Below are positions 28,901 through 40,900 of a stretch of 64,000 nt of DNA, in pieces. Position numbers and translations under genes: made by a program. Below the pieces are notes generated by a model. That model made no database searches, had not been told where the DNA came from, and saw nothing but the letters and a program-made list of their open reading frames with translations. The stretch's first letter is position 1. Each line of letters opens with the position of its first letter. The stretch lies in assembly GCF_023078275.1 (NCBI RefSeq), contig NC_062983.1, forward strand, positions 15,245,001 to 15,309,000. Reading direction: 5' to 3'. Source of the DNA: Leguminivora glycinivorella. Its lineage: Eukaryota; Arthropoda; Insecta; Lepidoptera; Tortricidae.

Positions 28901-31900
28901 ACTTTTGTTCGAGCCGGAATCCGGCCACACCGGGGCCGTCCGGGCTCATTTCCAGCCTTTTATTCCTATAACCCTATCCAAAACAATCATAACTTGATAC
29001 CCGAATACACATAGTTGTTATACAACCTTAGGTCAACAATACACCAGGAATATATCCCGAAATAAACCATTATATCTCGATATTCGACTACACGGTAGTC
29101 GCTATACGAACCTAGGCCAGAACTACACTGGCCCATACGCCTCAAAACCATTAGAACTTGACACCCGACTACACCTAGATACAAAACATTACTAGGTCAA
29201 TATTACACTGGTTTCTAAAAGGCTTGGTAAGGGGGAAAATAGGGCTGGAGCAAGGCCGGGAAAGGATCGATACTTGCTAATAAATTATTACCTTCGCTTC
29301 TATGAGAAAATAATCATGGTAAAGTTTTAAGGCTCTTTGGGGTATTGAGGGTAGAGGATAATAGACTCACGTTAATATTGATAATAATTACGATATTATC
29401 AGATAATTTGATGGGGTACTGTCATTTTGAAGGCTACTTCTGCCTAGTTAACTTTTCTCGTAGGAAGACACTGGTAACTAGGGACTGGTTGGATATTTTG
29501 AAACGTTTACTTATTTTGTTTGGAATGTTTCGGTCAAAGATTTGTTGTGAAGTATGTGTCTTTAAAACGAATATACTTACTTTTGTTTTCTCGCGCAGAG
29601 TGCAATGATTCTATTGGTTCACGGTGTTTCGTCTCTTAAGTGTATTGAAGCGTTTTCCTTATAAAATGGACTGCTATTAGCGGAGCCTTCTTACCTATTG
29701 TTTTTTTTTTATTTATCTAGGTGCTTAAACTTTAATGGTGTCCTTCGAATTTTGCCTGTACCTGATGGTACCTATAATTACCTAAATAAAATCCTTGCTT
29801 TATGTAAGTATTGCGTTTATGTTCCATACAGGATCTCGTTTCCCTCATACCTACTCAAATTCCATACTGTACCTAGCCATAAGCCATTGAAATTAAACTA
29901 TGTATATTTATTAGTATTATTTATCACAAATAGTAAAATACATTTATTTTTCTCGATAGCAAGCAAAGGCGAGTTTTATCAACCTTAACCTCATAACCTA
30001 GCACAGAATCTAGCGTTCAGCTAGGTTTCTAGTAGGTACCTATCAACCAGCTATTATACCAACCGCTGTTTCTCACTCGACTAATACTGTCCATCTCTTT
30101 CTTACTGACATGCCTTATTTGGGTTAAGACTTTTCTTTTCTTTTTATACTTAAGTATTACTAATGCATGGTCTAACACTCATAACAAAAATACTCAGTGG
30201 GGATCCGATAAGAGATAAAAGGGCGGTATCGGTACCAGGGAATGCTTTTTCTATTCAAAAAGGATGCTTGACTAGCAAGGAGATCCGTTATCGTCAAAAC
30301 CGTTTACCAGCACACTTGAACAAGTCTTCCAGAAGCTTATGCCAAGTTGGGAAGATCGAGGCCTTATCGTCGGGAATAGAAGGCTAATCTTCGATTTGCC
30401 GACGACATTGTTCTGTTCTCCTCAACTGCCTCCGAACTACGATCAATGCTTCAAGACCTCAGCGACGCAAGCCTCGAGGTTGGACTTCAGATGAACATGT
30501 CGAAGACCAAGTTCATGACCAATAATAGCACCGCATGTAGGATTGAGATAAACGGAGAATCAGTTGCATATGAGATTTTATCAAATTTGACATTTTACAT
30601 TTTTATATCTCGGAACTTATTATTATTTTTAATATATTTTATTTTATTATACGTGAATTAATTTACTAATATTGTTTTACTGACATTTATTTTAGTTATA
30701 TTTGATTTAATTTCGCTTCCATGGTTTTCAATTAATTTATTTATTCTAATTTTGTAATGACATTGATAGAAAATTTTAGTTTTGTAGAATACTAACCATA
30801 TATTTAATTATTATGTAATTGCGTACTAACAACAATGATCTCAGTTGGTCCTTGAAATAAATGAATTGAATTGAATTGAATATGTCCATCTACAGATTTT
30901 TTTCCAGGCGCGACAAGAGAAAGAAGTCGAAAGACGGACTGAAAACGCCTGGAGAAGGTATTGGTCCATAAAACATCTCATGAAAGGCGATTTGCCACTG
31001 TCACTTAAGCGAAAACTCATGGACATGAGACACCACGCTGCGCTCCAAAACAAAAATAGTCGACGTAGTTCGGAAAGCGGCAAAGCTGAAGTGGGACTGG
31101 GCCGGTCATGTCTGCCGAATGCCAAATGAGCTATGGGCCAAGATTACCACAGAGTAGCAGCCCAGGCCAAAACGGGGACCCGGCAGACCACGTATGCGAT
31201 GGCGGAACAAGTTGGACGCCTTTGTGAAAGAATGGCCGAGGACTGCCGGGGGCAAGGCTTTGCCCAGCAGTGGGACATTGCAGGCTCTTAATAATAATAA
31301 AACATAACGAGATGTTTGTTACACCATACTCTTGAACGTAGCCTCCCGAACATGGTCGCCGCTTGGCCAATACGTATCCAACAATCTCTGCATCAAGCGA
31401 GAGATTGTTAGATACGGTCGACCTAAGGTAGCAAAACTTATCGACGACTTCCATTTTATGTTTTATTGATAATTTTATAACAAATGTACTAGTAAACCCT
31501 CAGTACCGAAAAGTACCAAAGAACCGGGATTTCCCGGTTCTTTCCCAGTACCGGAAATCTCAGTCCCGGTTCTGGGACAGGTACCGGTTCTGCATTCCCT
31601 AATCGGTACCCTGATCTGATTATAAAAAAAATATAGCAATTTTTTACAGATAACATTGAAGTGTTTTAAATAAATTACTAAGGGAATATTTTCTAAACAC
31701 ATTTAAACTTCAGGTAATTTATCTAGCCGATATAACATTCTAGCCGGAAGAATTTTCGAGTAATTTAGTTAAGAACCATCAATTCCCTCCAATCAGAAAC
31801 CAATAGTTTGATAAGAGTAGTTTGTTGTAGGGAGCAGAAATAATAGTTGGCTTAATTTATTCTATGATTATAGACGTCATTTTGAAGACTACTCCCGCCT

Positions 31901-34900
31901 AAGTTGACTTTTCTCGTAGGAATTGGTTGAATTGACGTTTTTTTTCGCCCGCAATCAACCTTCACCCCTTGCCGTGTGACCGCAGGTGGAGCGCGACGAC
32001 CACCGTCGCACACACACTGGCGAGCGCCCCTTTGCGTGCGCGGCGTGTCCTAAGACATTTACCGCGGCTGCGCGCCTGCGCGAGCATGCGAGGATTCATA
32101 CTGACCAGAGGTAAGAGTTATCATAGTTATGCATTAGCTTGGGTTTGATATGGCGTCAGAATTTGGGGTAACAGAAGGCACAGGTCTTACGTGAGTTGGT
32201 ACCACAACTTACATACTGGGATTACTTTAGCCATATTCCCGTAGGTGTTAGTTAAGATATGATGAAGTGTATTAATATGGAGACCATCGAACACTGCTGC
32301 ACACACGCCGGCAAACGGCCCTTTACGTGTGCGGCGTTTCCTAAGACATTTACCACGGCTGCGCGTATGCGCGAGTATGCGAGGATTCATACTGACCAGA
32401 GGTAAAAGAGTATAGTTATCATGGATGCTCTTTAGATGGGTTTTAATATGGCGTTATAATATGGGGTAAAACAGCATCAGGTGCTGCACTATCAGAGGTA
32501 AATGTTACCATGGGTATGCTTTTGGTTGGGTTTGATATGGCATCACGGGGTACATACTCCATTATTTTAGGCATACTTGCGTAAATCTATGTTTGCAAAG
32601 ATATGAGAAAGCGTCATAATAGTCGTAATATAGAGAGCTTCGACTATTGGCGCACACACACCGGCAAAGGGCCCATTGCGTGCGCGGCGCGTGAGGCGTG
32701 TCCTAAGACGTTCACCGCGGCTGCGTAAGCAAAGCATGCGAGGATTCATACTGACCAGAGGTAAGACGTACCTACCGTGGTTATGCGTTAGCTTGGGTTG
32801 GATATGGCATCATAATATGGGGTAGCAGCACCAGGCGCTGCACTTTTAAATGGTTACCACAATCACATGATAAATACGTATCAGAGGTAAAAGTTACCAC
32901 GGATTTGAGTTTGGTTGGGTTTTACGTGGCACCATAGTTTTGGGTAATAGAAGGCACTGGGTCTTGCGTGAGATAATAGAACAGGTTACATACTACATTA
33001 TTTTAGACATACTCACGTAGAGCGTAGGCATACTACCGTTGTTGGGTAATAACACCTGGGGGCCAGCCCAAGATTCACACTTTGCACTGCGCCGGCATCT
33101 ATCTCACTATTAGTGCGGTGTGTCAGACAAACATTAGCGTATCTCTTCGCTACGGCGCAAACTTTTGATATGCTAGGCACCTTGAAATCCAGTCCATCCT
33201 AACCCATAGCGTTATACTTCTTCGACAACCCCTTTGGCACAGTATAATAAAGAGTACTATCGTACAGTATGGCCACTTCCGCTCCCCGCTCTCGGTTACC
33301 TCACAGTTACTGCCTGTCAAGAACGCGAACAGTCGACCTGTCATATCTCACTCATACAAGCATGGTACGCGTTCACCTACACGAACTTAGAATGTGTGCT
33401 AAGAACGCGCCTCTTTCATAATTATATTTGATCGCCAGTGTCCGAGATGTGCCTTTGGATGGAATGCCCCTAGTATTTAAAACATAACCTGCAAATAGTC
33501 GGTTATTTCATTAATTTAGACGAACATATACGCGTGGAAAACCGAAAGACGTGGGCTCTTAACGAGATTTAACTTTCCCAAGATATTATTTCCCCGAACG
33601 ATTAAGTCTCAAATTAAACCTTGCTACATTCTGTTAAGAGGTAAAACTGAATAATGGTAGGAACATTATATGGTTTTGTCAATGTTATTGACCTATAAAC
33701 AGATCCATTGCGCGTGTAGGAAGCCTCTGCGTACTTCACCCACGGTGGATTTATTTTGTTCTATGTAGGAAGGCATGGGATGTACGATGTAATTCTGTTT
33801 ATGTACCTAATGTTATGAAAACTTCTTTTTAACTGAAAGTACCTCGACTACCAAGCTTCGTTTGGAGTTCTATTTATTATATCGTGTTTATACATGATAT
33901 TTATATATAAAGAAAAACACACGAAAACTCGAAAATTATCAATTATTACTCGAATATCAGCGCTGTGGCACTTGCGACAGCAATGCAGCAGCACATGCTG
34001 AGTCGGCGCCTTTTCGCAATTGTGTCGTGATAAGAAAAGAAAAAAAAAACTAAATTGTCAAATAGTAAGCTAGGAATTAGTTCTGTAGACCTAAGATGTA
34101 TTCTTATAGTTCTTAATTTTTTTTTTGTCATGATATTTTTATGCAATAAAGTTTTTATCTCTCTTCTCTTAAAATTCGTGTTTCCCGAAAACCCCCACAT
34201 AACAAATTTTAGCGAAATCATTAGAACTGTTTATATAAATAAATAAATATACAAGACTAGTTCGTTTAACCCTTGGTAGCTCTAGTTACCAGCTGTTTCA
34301 ATGGTCCTTCAGTTCCCAACCGTTTTATGTATTACGTACTATTGTTAATTTTCAAGGTTATAATTTGGAATAAAAACCGAAATAATTTACAAAAAAAAAT
34401 GGTAACTGTATTTTGGTTCTTCTTGCATTGACTTGATATTTCGATGAAATATTCTGTACAGTTCGATAATTTCGTACAAATCAGGTCATGAATTGAACAA
34501 TGCTGTCCCAACTCGCGTAGCAGCCATTGGAAACTTGTTTTAATTTGGAACATATTGAGCCACAGAACTATACTTACACGCAGTTTCACTTGGGCAATAC
34601 TACGACGCGAGAAACGCTATGTAACAGAACAAGCGTCTATGACGAGGAAATGGACTCGTTATTACATATAAAACTTACGGCGAATCAACTTTTCCTTGAC
34701 CAACTTTTTGGTGCATATTTCCTTCGGGATTTCATTGAATATTTTAACAAATAATATCTTTGATGGTTTATCACATGTTTAGTCACGTCTTCACTCATAA
34801 AATTCACTATTATTTGGTGCAAAACAGGTTGGAAAAACATATTTATCAACAAACTACATTCACATGGACGGAATACTGACACTGACAGTTGTCAACTGCA

Positions 34901-37900
34901 TAGCGTTCCGATATTATGTCTTGGTTCCAATTACGAGTCAGAGAGGTAATAATGACTAATATTGATTATTATACTTCCTGAATATATCATTCAATGTAAC
35001 ATTTAGTAACAGATAAAATATTTCATTGCGAAATTACTTACAAAATAAATAAGAATGTTCCACAAAATAATATTTAAGTAAAAATATTTGCGAATCGCTC
35101 CACTATTGGACTACATAGGTATCAATATCAATAGCTCTGTCTCTCTCTAAAACACGTGTACTCGGCACGTGTTGATAAGCAAACATCCGTGTGTTAATCG
35201 TGAACTCTAATGCATAGGGCATAAGACTTAGTAAACAAAGCGCACGATTGAGTAGCCATCTTGTCGGAAGTCCGATGTCAGAAGTCGGAAGTCGAATGTC
35301 AGAAGTCGGAAGTCGGATGTCAGAAGTCGGAAGTCGAATGTCAGAAGTCGGAAGTCGAATGTCAGAAGTCGGAAGTCGGATGTCAGAAGTCGGAAGTCGA
35401 ATGTCAGAAGTCGGAAGTCGGATGTCAGAAGTCGGAAGTCGAATGTCAGAAGTCGGAAGTCGGATGTCGGAAGTCGGAAGTCGGAGATAGAATCTATAAA
35501 AGGGTCGGAGCGAGCCGACGTGCGTCATTCTTAAAATATCTACAAGACTAACAGTGTTCCTGGCTTTCGTGTGTTATACTGGTGAGTGAAGTTGTTCTGC
35601 TATTATTTCTCTGTTTGTTTTTACTTGGAAATTATTCTAAGTGATTGTAAACTTTGAAATTGTGTCTCTGTTTGATTGTGCGGGGACAATATCGTCGTAC
35701 AGTTGAACTTAGACCTGTGGTGGAATTGCTTTACTGTCAGTTGTGGGGTTAATTTAGTGTTCTATTTTATAGTGTAGTGTTACATTTAAATTGATGTGTA
35801 TAGTGAAGTTTTCTGTGCTTTGTTTCATGAGTGCCGTCAAGCAATACAAAGACTGGGTCGATGTATGGCTGGTGTTTGGAGATAAGTCTGTGTTTGGTTT
35901 TGTAGGGAGTAATTCTTGCAAAACTAAGCTTAGATTATAGCACGTAAAGGAAACTTCACTCGTTTGTTTAGTTGGTCAGTAAAATTGAATTTAGTAATTT
36001 TCTATGGGGTTATTTTGTGAAAGTTATAAGCCAGATCATTGTTTGTGACAGACTGTTGTCCGGCTAGGCGCTTCTTCCCTTACGGTGTCAAATAAGAGGC
36101 GTTTAGGGGTCTTTTTGTTCCAAGTGGAGGGCTTGGGCGCTTTTATTTACTTACAAAAGCGTATTTTCTCACCGGTCTCAAAGAGTCCAACTGTTAGATG
36201 GAAGTGAGGACTTTCACGATTGACGAAAGACATTAGGAGTAATCCTTGCTCACAGAAGTCGGCAGTATTTGAGGCTGGGGTCATATATATATATATATTT
36301 ATTTACTCGGTGCTCTAGTCCATGCAGGCGTTGGTCGCTGGGGATTTCGGTTGTGATTGATCCATATCTAAGTAAAGTTTGATCGCAGCTGGGTCTCCCA
36401 TGTGGCTGGTACTGGTGTGTCCTAGAATACTGGATATATACACGGATAGGGCGATCTACTCTCTGCTACCCTAGCCCGCGGGCAAGAGCAGAGGGGGGGA
36501 TCAGAACACAAGCCTATAGGTTGCCTATCTCAGCTTCGCTGGCTGAACTGTACAGTTCTAGTAGGGATACACTTGTACATATTCTGAACACAAGATCTAT
36601 GGTAAGTGACGGTCTGTGTTTCAGATATGCTAGAATAGGGAAAACGATAGGAATAGGGTAGAGTCACACACTATTTCTATGAAAGTAGAATTCTTTTATG
36701 ATTGGTCTTAAATTATAATTGGTCAACGTGTATTGTGGAGAAATAATTGAACTATTACTATTTATATGGTTTAAATGGACTTTAAATGTGGTGTTTACTA
36801 TCTTAAAATATGTGGTAAAACTGGTAATTTATAAAATCTCTTATTACTTAATTTATTTGAGTGAAATTAATAATTGTGGTAGCAATTTCTGATCTTTCGG
36901 TGTGGCTGCGGGACACTTAGTGTTGCTAACTGGTTTTAAAGGTAAATTCTATCAAGATGGTTAGGGAAACAAACTATTCTTTGGAATAAAAGGCATAGGT
37001 TTGTTATAGGGCCCAGTGGCATGCGAGCGCCGTCCACTGATGGAAAGTCAAAAGCTTAGAAAAGTTAGTAGACTTAGTTCTTATAAAAGTTAGCAACTGC
37101 TCGGTGTTTCGATAAAACATTAGAAAGATCGAGAAGTTATGGTCTATTAGCAGTATTGGGGAAGGGGGGTTTAGCTAGGGACAAGAAACAAAAACAAAAA
37201 GGGGGTTAGTTTGTAGATAGATAGCCCTTCAGGCTTACTTGCTTAGGATCCTGATAAAGTGGTTTGATCAGGTCAGGGTCCCATACCGCATCGCAAGCCC
37301 TTGCCCAAGCCGGGACCACTAATAAGGCGTAGCGGATGATTTCTAAAATATTTTTTTAATATTTATTTCATGTATGTTTCACTCACTAACTTTTATTCTA
37401 AAATTTCTTCATCACGTCATTAATTTTCTCTCATATAACTTTCTAGGCCTAAATCTGATAAATTACTCTTCTATAACACTATATTATTATGCTACAATAA
37501 CCTTTATTCTTCTTTAAAATATAAATAAATAAAATTTTAAAAATTAGTCAAAAATACAGCTGATACTCATTAAAGGATCTAGGTTATCGCGGTTCACATC
37601 GAGGGGTTCAACTTATTCACGCTAGACGATCACAAGGCCAAATTTACGGGGTATATTTAAAGGGGGGTTAGCTATACTGTTGGTTAGTCAAGTAAGTAAG
37701 TAAATAGGTAAGGTGAGCGGAGGTTTAGTTACATTTGGTTCCGTGCCCAAGGGATCTAAGATGTGCTCTGTAGAACACATCTTGGATACCAAGGTTTATA
37801 AATAAATAATAGGAATTAGCCTTACCAGGCTACATTTGTTGTTGTGAAAACGAGTGGGTGTGCTGTATTTCTTGACTTATTTCATCTCTAAATAAAACTC

Positions 37901-40900
37901 ATATACCTAATATTTTTATTCAATCGCTATTTCATAAAAACAAAAATAACTTTATTGTTAATAAACACGTCTGTAGTATTTTCTTCCATTGTTAATTCTT
38001 GCCGCGTTCCGAGCGAAGTCATGCATCAGTATAGAACCAATGATATTTTCGTTTTCCTTTGGTACCTGAAAAATAAAAAAATAAAAATTAAAATAGCGTA
38101 GTAAACCTAGACAAAATCTATTTCAGAAAATTAACTCATAATCGTAGTGGTTGAACTAAACATCGTCCCGATTAGGCCATTTGGTTGCATTGCTACGTAG
38201 CAATTGTTGGCATTGGCGCATCTTGACGTTCCCTTGCGCCTGTGCGTAGTACTATTATTTATTCTGTGTCTTAATGTATGTTTTATGGCTGTTGTATAGG
38301 CGGGGCTAGTACGTAAAATACTAGGTACTTATAGAAAAAATATTCATGTACCTAAAATAAAAGAAGGCGCGGAGCTGTAGTAGTTTAGAAGAGTTTCCCA
38401 CCTAGTAATCGGAATTGGAAACATAAGTGTGTACACTATGTATAATAGCAATAGAATTTCATGTCAAAACAAATTGTGCTCTATCGGCCTAGTACATTTT
38501 CATAGCAGGTTCTGCCATCTTCAGGGCTATTTTGAAAGCTCACATCACGTTTGCACTTCACACCGGAGATCGGATAGCTTCGATGCTGTTTTATATAGTC
38601 TATGAACACTCTGATGATATACATATTCCTAGCAGGCTTGTTATACAGAATTTCATTCATAGGCAGGATAACTACAGTCTAGATGTAAGGTTATTTTCCT
38701 AAAATAATCTAGGATACCTAAGCCCTAGATTTAAGACCTAGTAATACAAGAAGATAGGCTTTAGTCTAATGGTTATGGGGGCGCGATTATTTATTGTCGC
38801 GCTGAAATACAATATTATATGGGGCGTCCCGCCATTTTTCTATAAATGCTGAATAGCTACACGCATGTGGTACTATGACAAGTACATCCTTCGATGAATG
38901 GTTTATTTGCATTTCAGTTGTAACTCTATAATCTACAAATTGGCTCACAGGATTTCATACATCATACAATAATTTGGCATATTGTTTGTACGGTTTGTAC
39001 CAAATATTGTCACTGTAGTGCAGCCATGAGAAGAACAGGTTTCTGTCTGTTAAGATATAGGTATAAATCATATTAGGACTAATTTTAGTTCATTAGCTTA
39101 TAAGTCATCATATATTTTCATATTACATCCGTGGTAAACAAGCATATGTCCCGCTTGATGGTAAGCGGTCACCGTAGCCTATGTCTGCCAATTATTTCAA
39201 TAAATTAAATGCACAGTGCGAATTTCAACTTTCTATAAGTATATATTTTTGCTATAGTACAAACAAGTATGTATGTATGAACAATATTTTCAACTGGTAC
39301 ACATGACATGTTATCTCACTTAGATTGTGTACACAGCTTTTATACGGAACCTTACACTGTCGCAATATTTCACGGATCAGGCATATGCCAAATGCCAACA
39401 TACATATTTTATTAGTTAAGTTAAATAGCTACACAATCGTCACCAGATTTCCTACAAAATTACCAGCATCTGGGAGGTCGTACCTTGCCATACCTTAACT
39501 CCACCACTGCTTGATCATTGTCACAATTGCTTAATGAATTTCATGAAAATTGATTGAAATTTGTAATATTCCTGTTAAATAGGCATAGGTAATAAGCGCT
39601 ATTATCATTATAAAACCATATTTTACTGAGGTTCAGAAATAGTATGTGGTATGTGGTACGCATTAAGTATTAACTTACGTACGCATTAACTTACCTTTAC
39701 TTACCTAACATGACCGGGTCCAGTCTGATTGTCGGATTACTTTGTTACTGGTAGTGCAGATTAGTGAGTCCTCAGTACACTGAAAGGAAATAGTCAGACA
39801 TTAGAAATTTTCATATATTATAGAATAAGAAAAGGGTTTAGTTTTAGAGTTAGGTTCTGCCAAATAAGGTTCAATATTATTTCATTTATCTACTCACGGG
39901 GGCGCGTCGCTTAATTTTTGGAACTAAGACACGCCCATGAGAAATATTGTGTCAGAAAAAACAACGCATACAGCAAAATGTACAAAAGGAAAAAAAAAAT
40001 ATTAAAAAGTTTGAGAACCCCTGCCTAGCAGTTCATATCTACATGAGCTAGGACATAAATGAGTTAGTAATAAGTTTGCTTAACCAATAAAATTAGGATA
40101 AATTAATGTAAGTTCAATTTTCACTTCATCGCTTATTGCCATCGCTATACTTCGCCTAAATTATCTAAATATAATATTAATGCCATGAGCTGTTCACTTT
40201 TAAATTTAATAATTAGAACGTGTTATTATAATAAAACATTTATAAGTACCTTTCATTTATATGAAATCAGTAGATATATGGAAGACGGTCCAACCTGAAG
40301 CATGGCTTCTCGGGTAAAACCTGAAATTGTATATATGAAAAATTTGTTAAAATAGGGTGTATGTATGTTTAAGGAATCTTATTTATAAATACGTATCATT
40401 AAGATTGTTTATATTTATCTAGGCCATTCATGGTTAAGAATAAAAAAAAAAAAACAACAAGGGCTTACCTTTCTTGCAAAACTGCTTTTGAAGTAGGCAA
40501 TTAGTTCACTTTATCAATTGAGGCATAGCCCGATAAGACATCCTTTGCATGGGCTGTTTGCTCATTAGATCATGAGTATGAGCACTAGATTCTTCTATTA
40601 TCTTGATGAAAACCACTTCAAAACTGCAATTACTTTTTTTTGCAAAATTGTATTATGCGTTTATTATGAACATTACATGATGTGTAATGTAAATTCTATG
40701 AGTACATTGGTTACAAGTTAATGACTTCTTAGTAAAGAATGTTTATTTATTGCGACATACTTATGTGGAACATTATTATTTTTCTTTCTTATCATCATCA
40801 TCATTATCATTATTTTAAATGCGTCGTGAGTTCTTCAAAATTTTATTGAGATGCAGTGTTATTATTATCAGGGTGGTAGAAGTCAAAATTTTGACTAAAA

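Larger units (their letters stand above)
32111..33060 (+). repeat. tandem exon-plus-intron units from exon 8
   Basis: The motif CAGAGGTAA-AGTTA-CA-GG-TATGC followed by GGGTTTGATATGGC recurs at about 32105, 32395, 32490, 32756 and 32883, and GGTACATACTCCATTATTTT-type blocks follow. Only the first unit is bounded by a working exon. Units vary in length through deletions. Confidence 0.7.
34620..37733 (+). repeat. 5' LTR, 3,114 bp
   Basis: TGTAAC to GTTACA. U3 is 34620-35526 if transcription starts at the predicted Inr (35527). It contains two CACGTG boxes, a 21-bp tandem array, a TATA box and two consensus splice donors (GTGAGT at 35582, GTAAGT at 36602). GGAATAAAAGG near 36980 could be the poly(A) signal. 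Confidence 0.9.

Noticed and set aside
35263..35486. CRISPR-like array
   Set aside because: Units are contiguous with no spacers, and the genome is eukaryotic.
35248..35528. Open frames of repeated SEVGSRM or LPTSDIR in the LTRs
   Set aside because: They are products of a 21-bp tandem array, open on both strands and in several frames, and identical in the second LTR.
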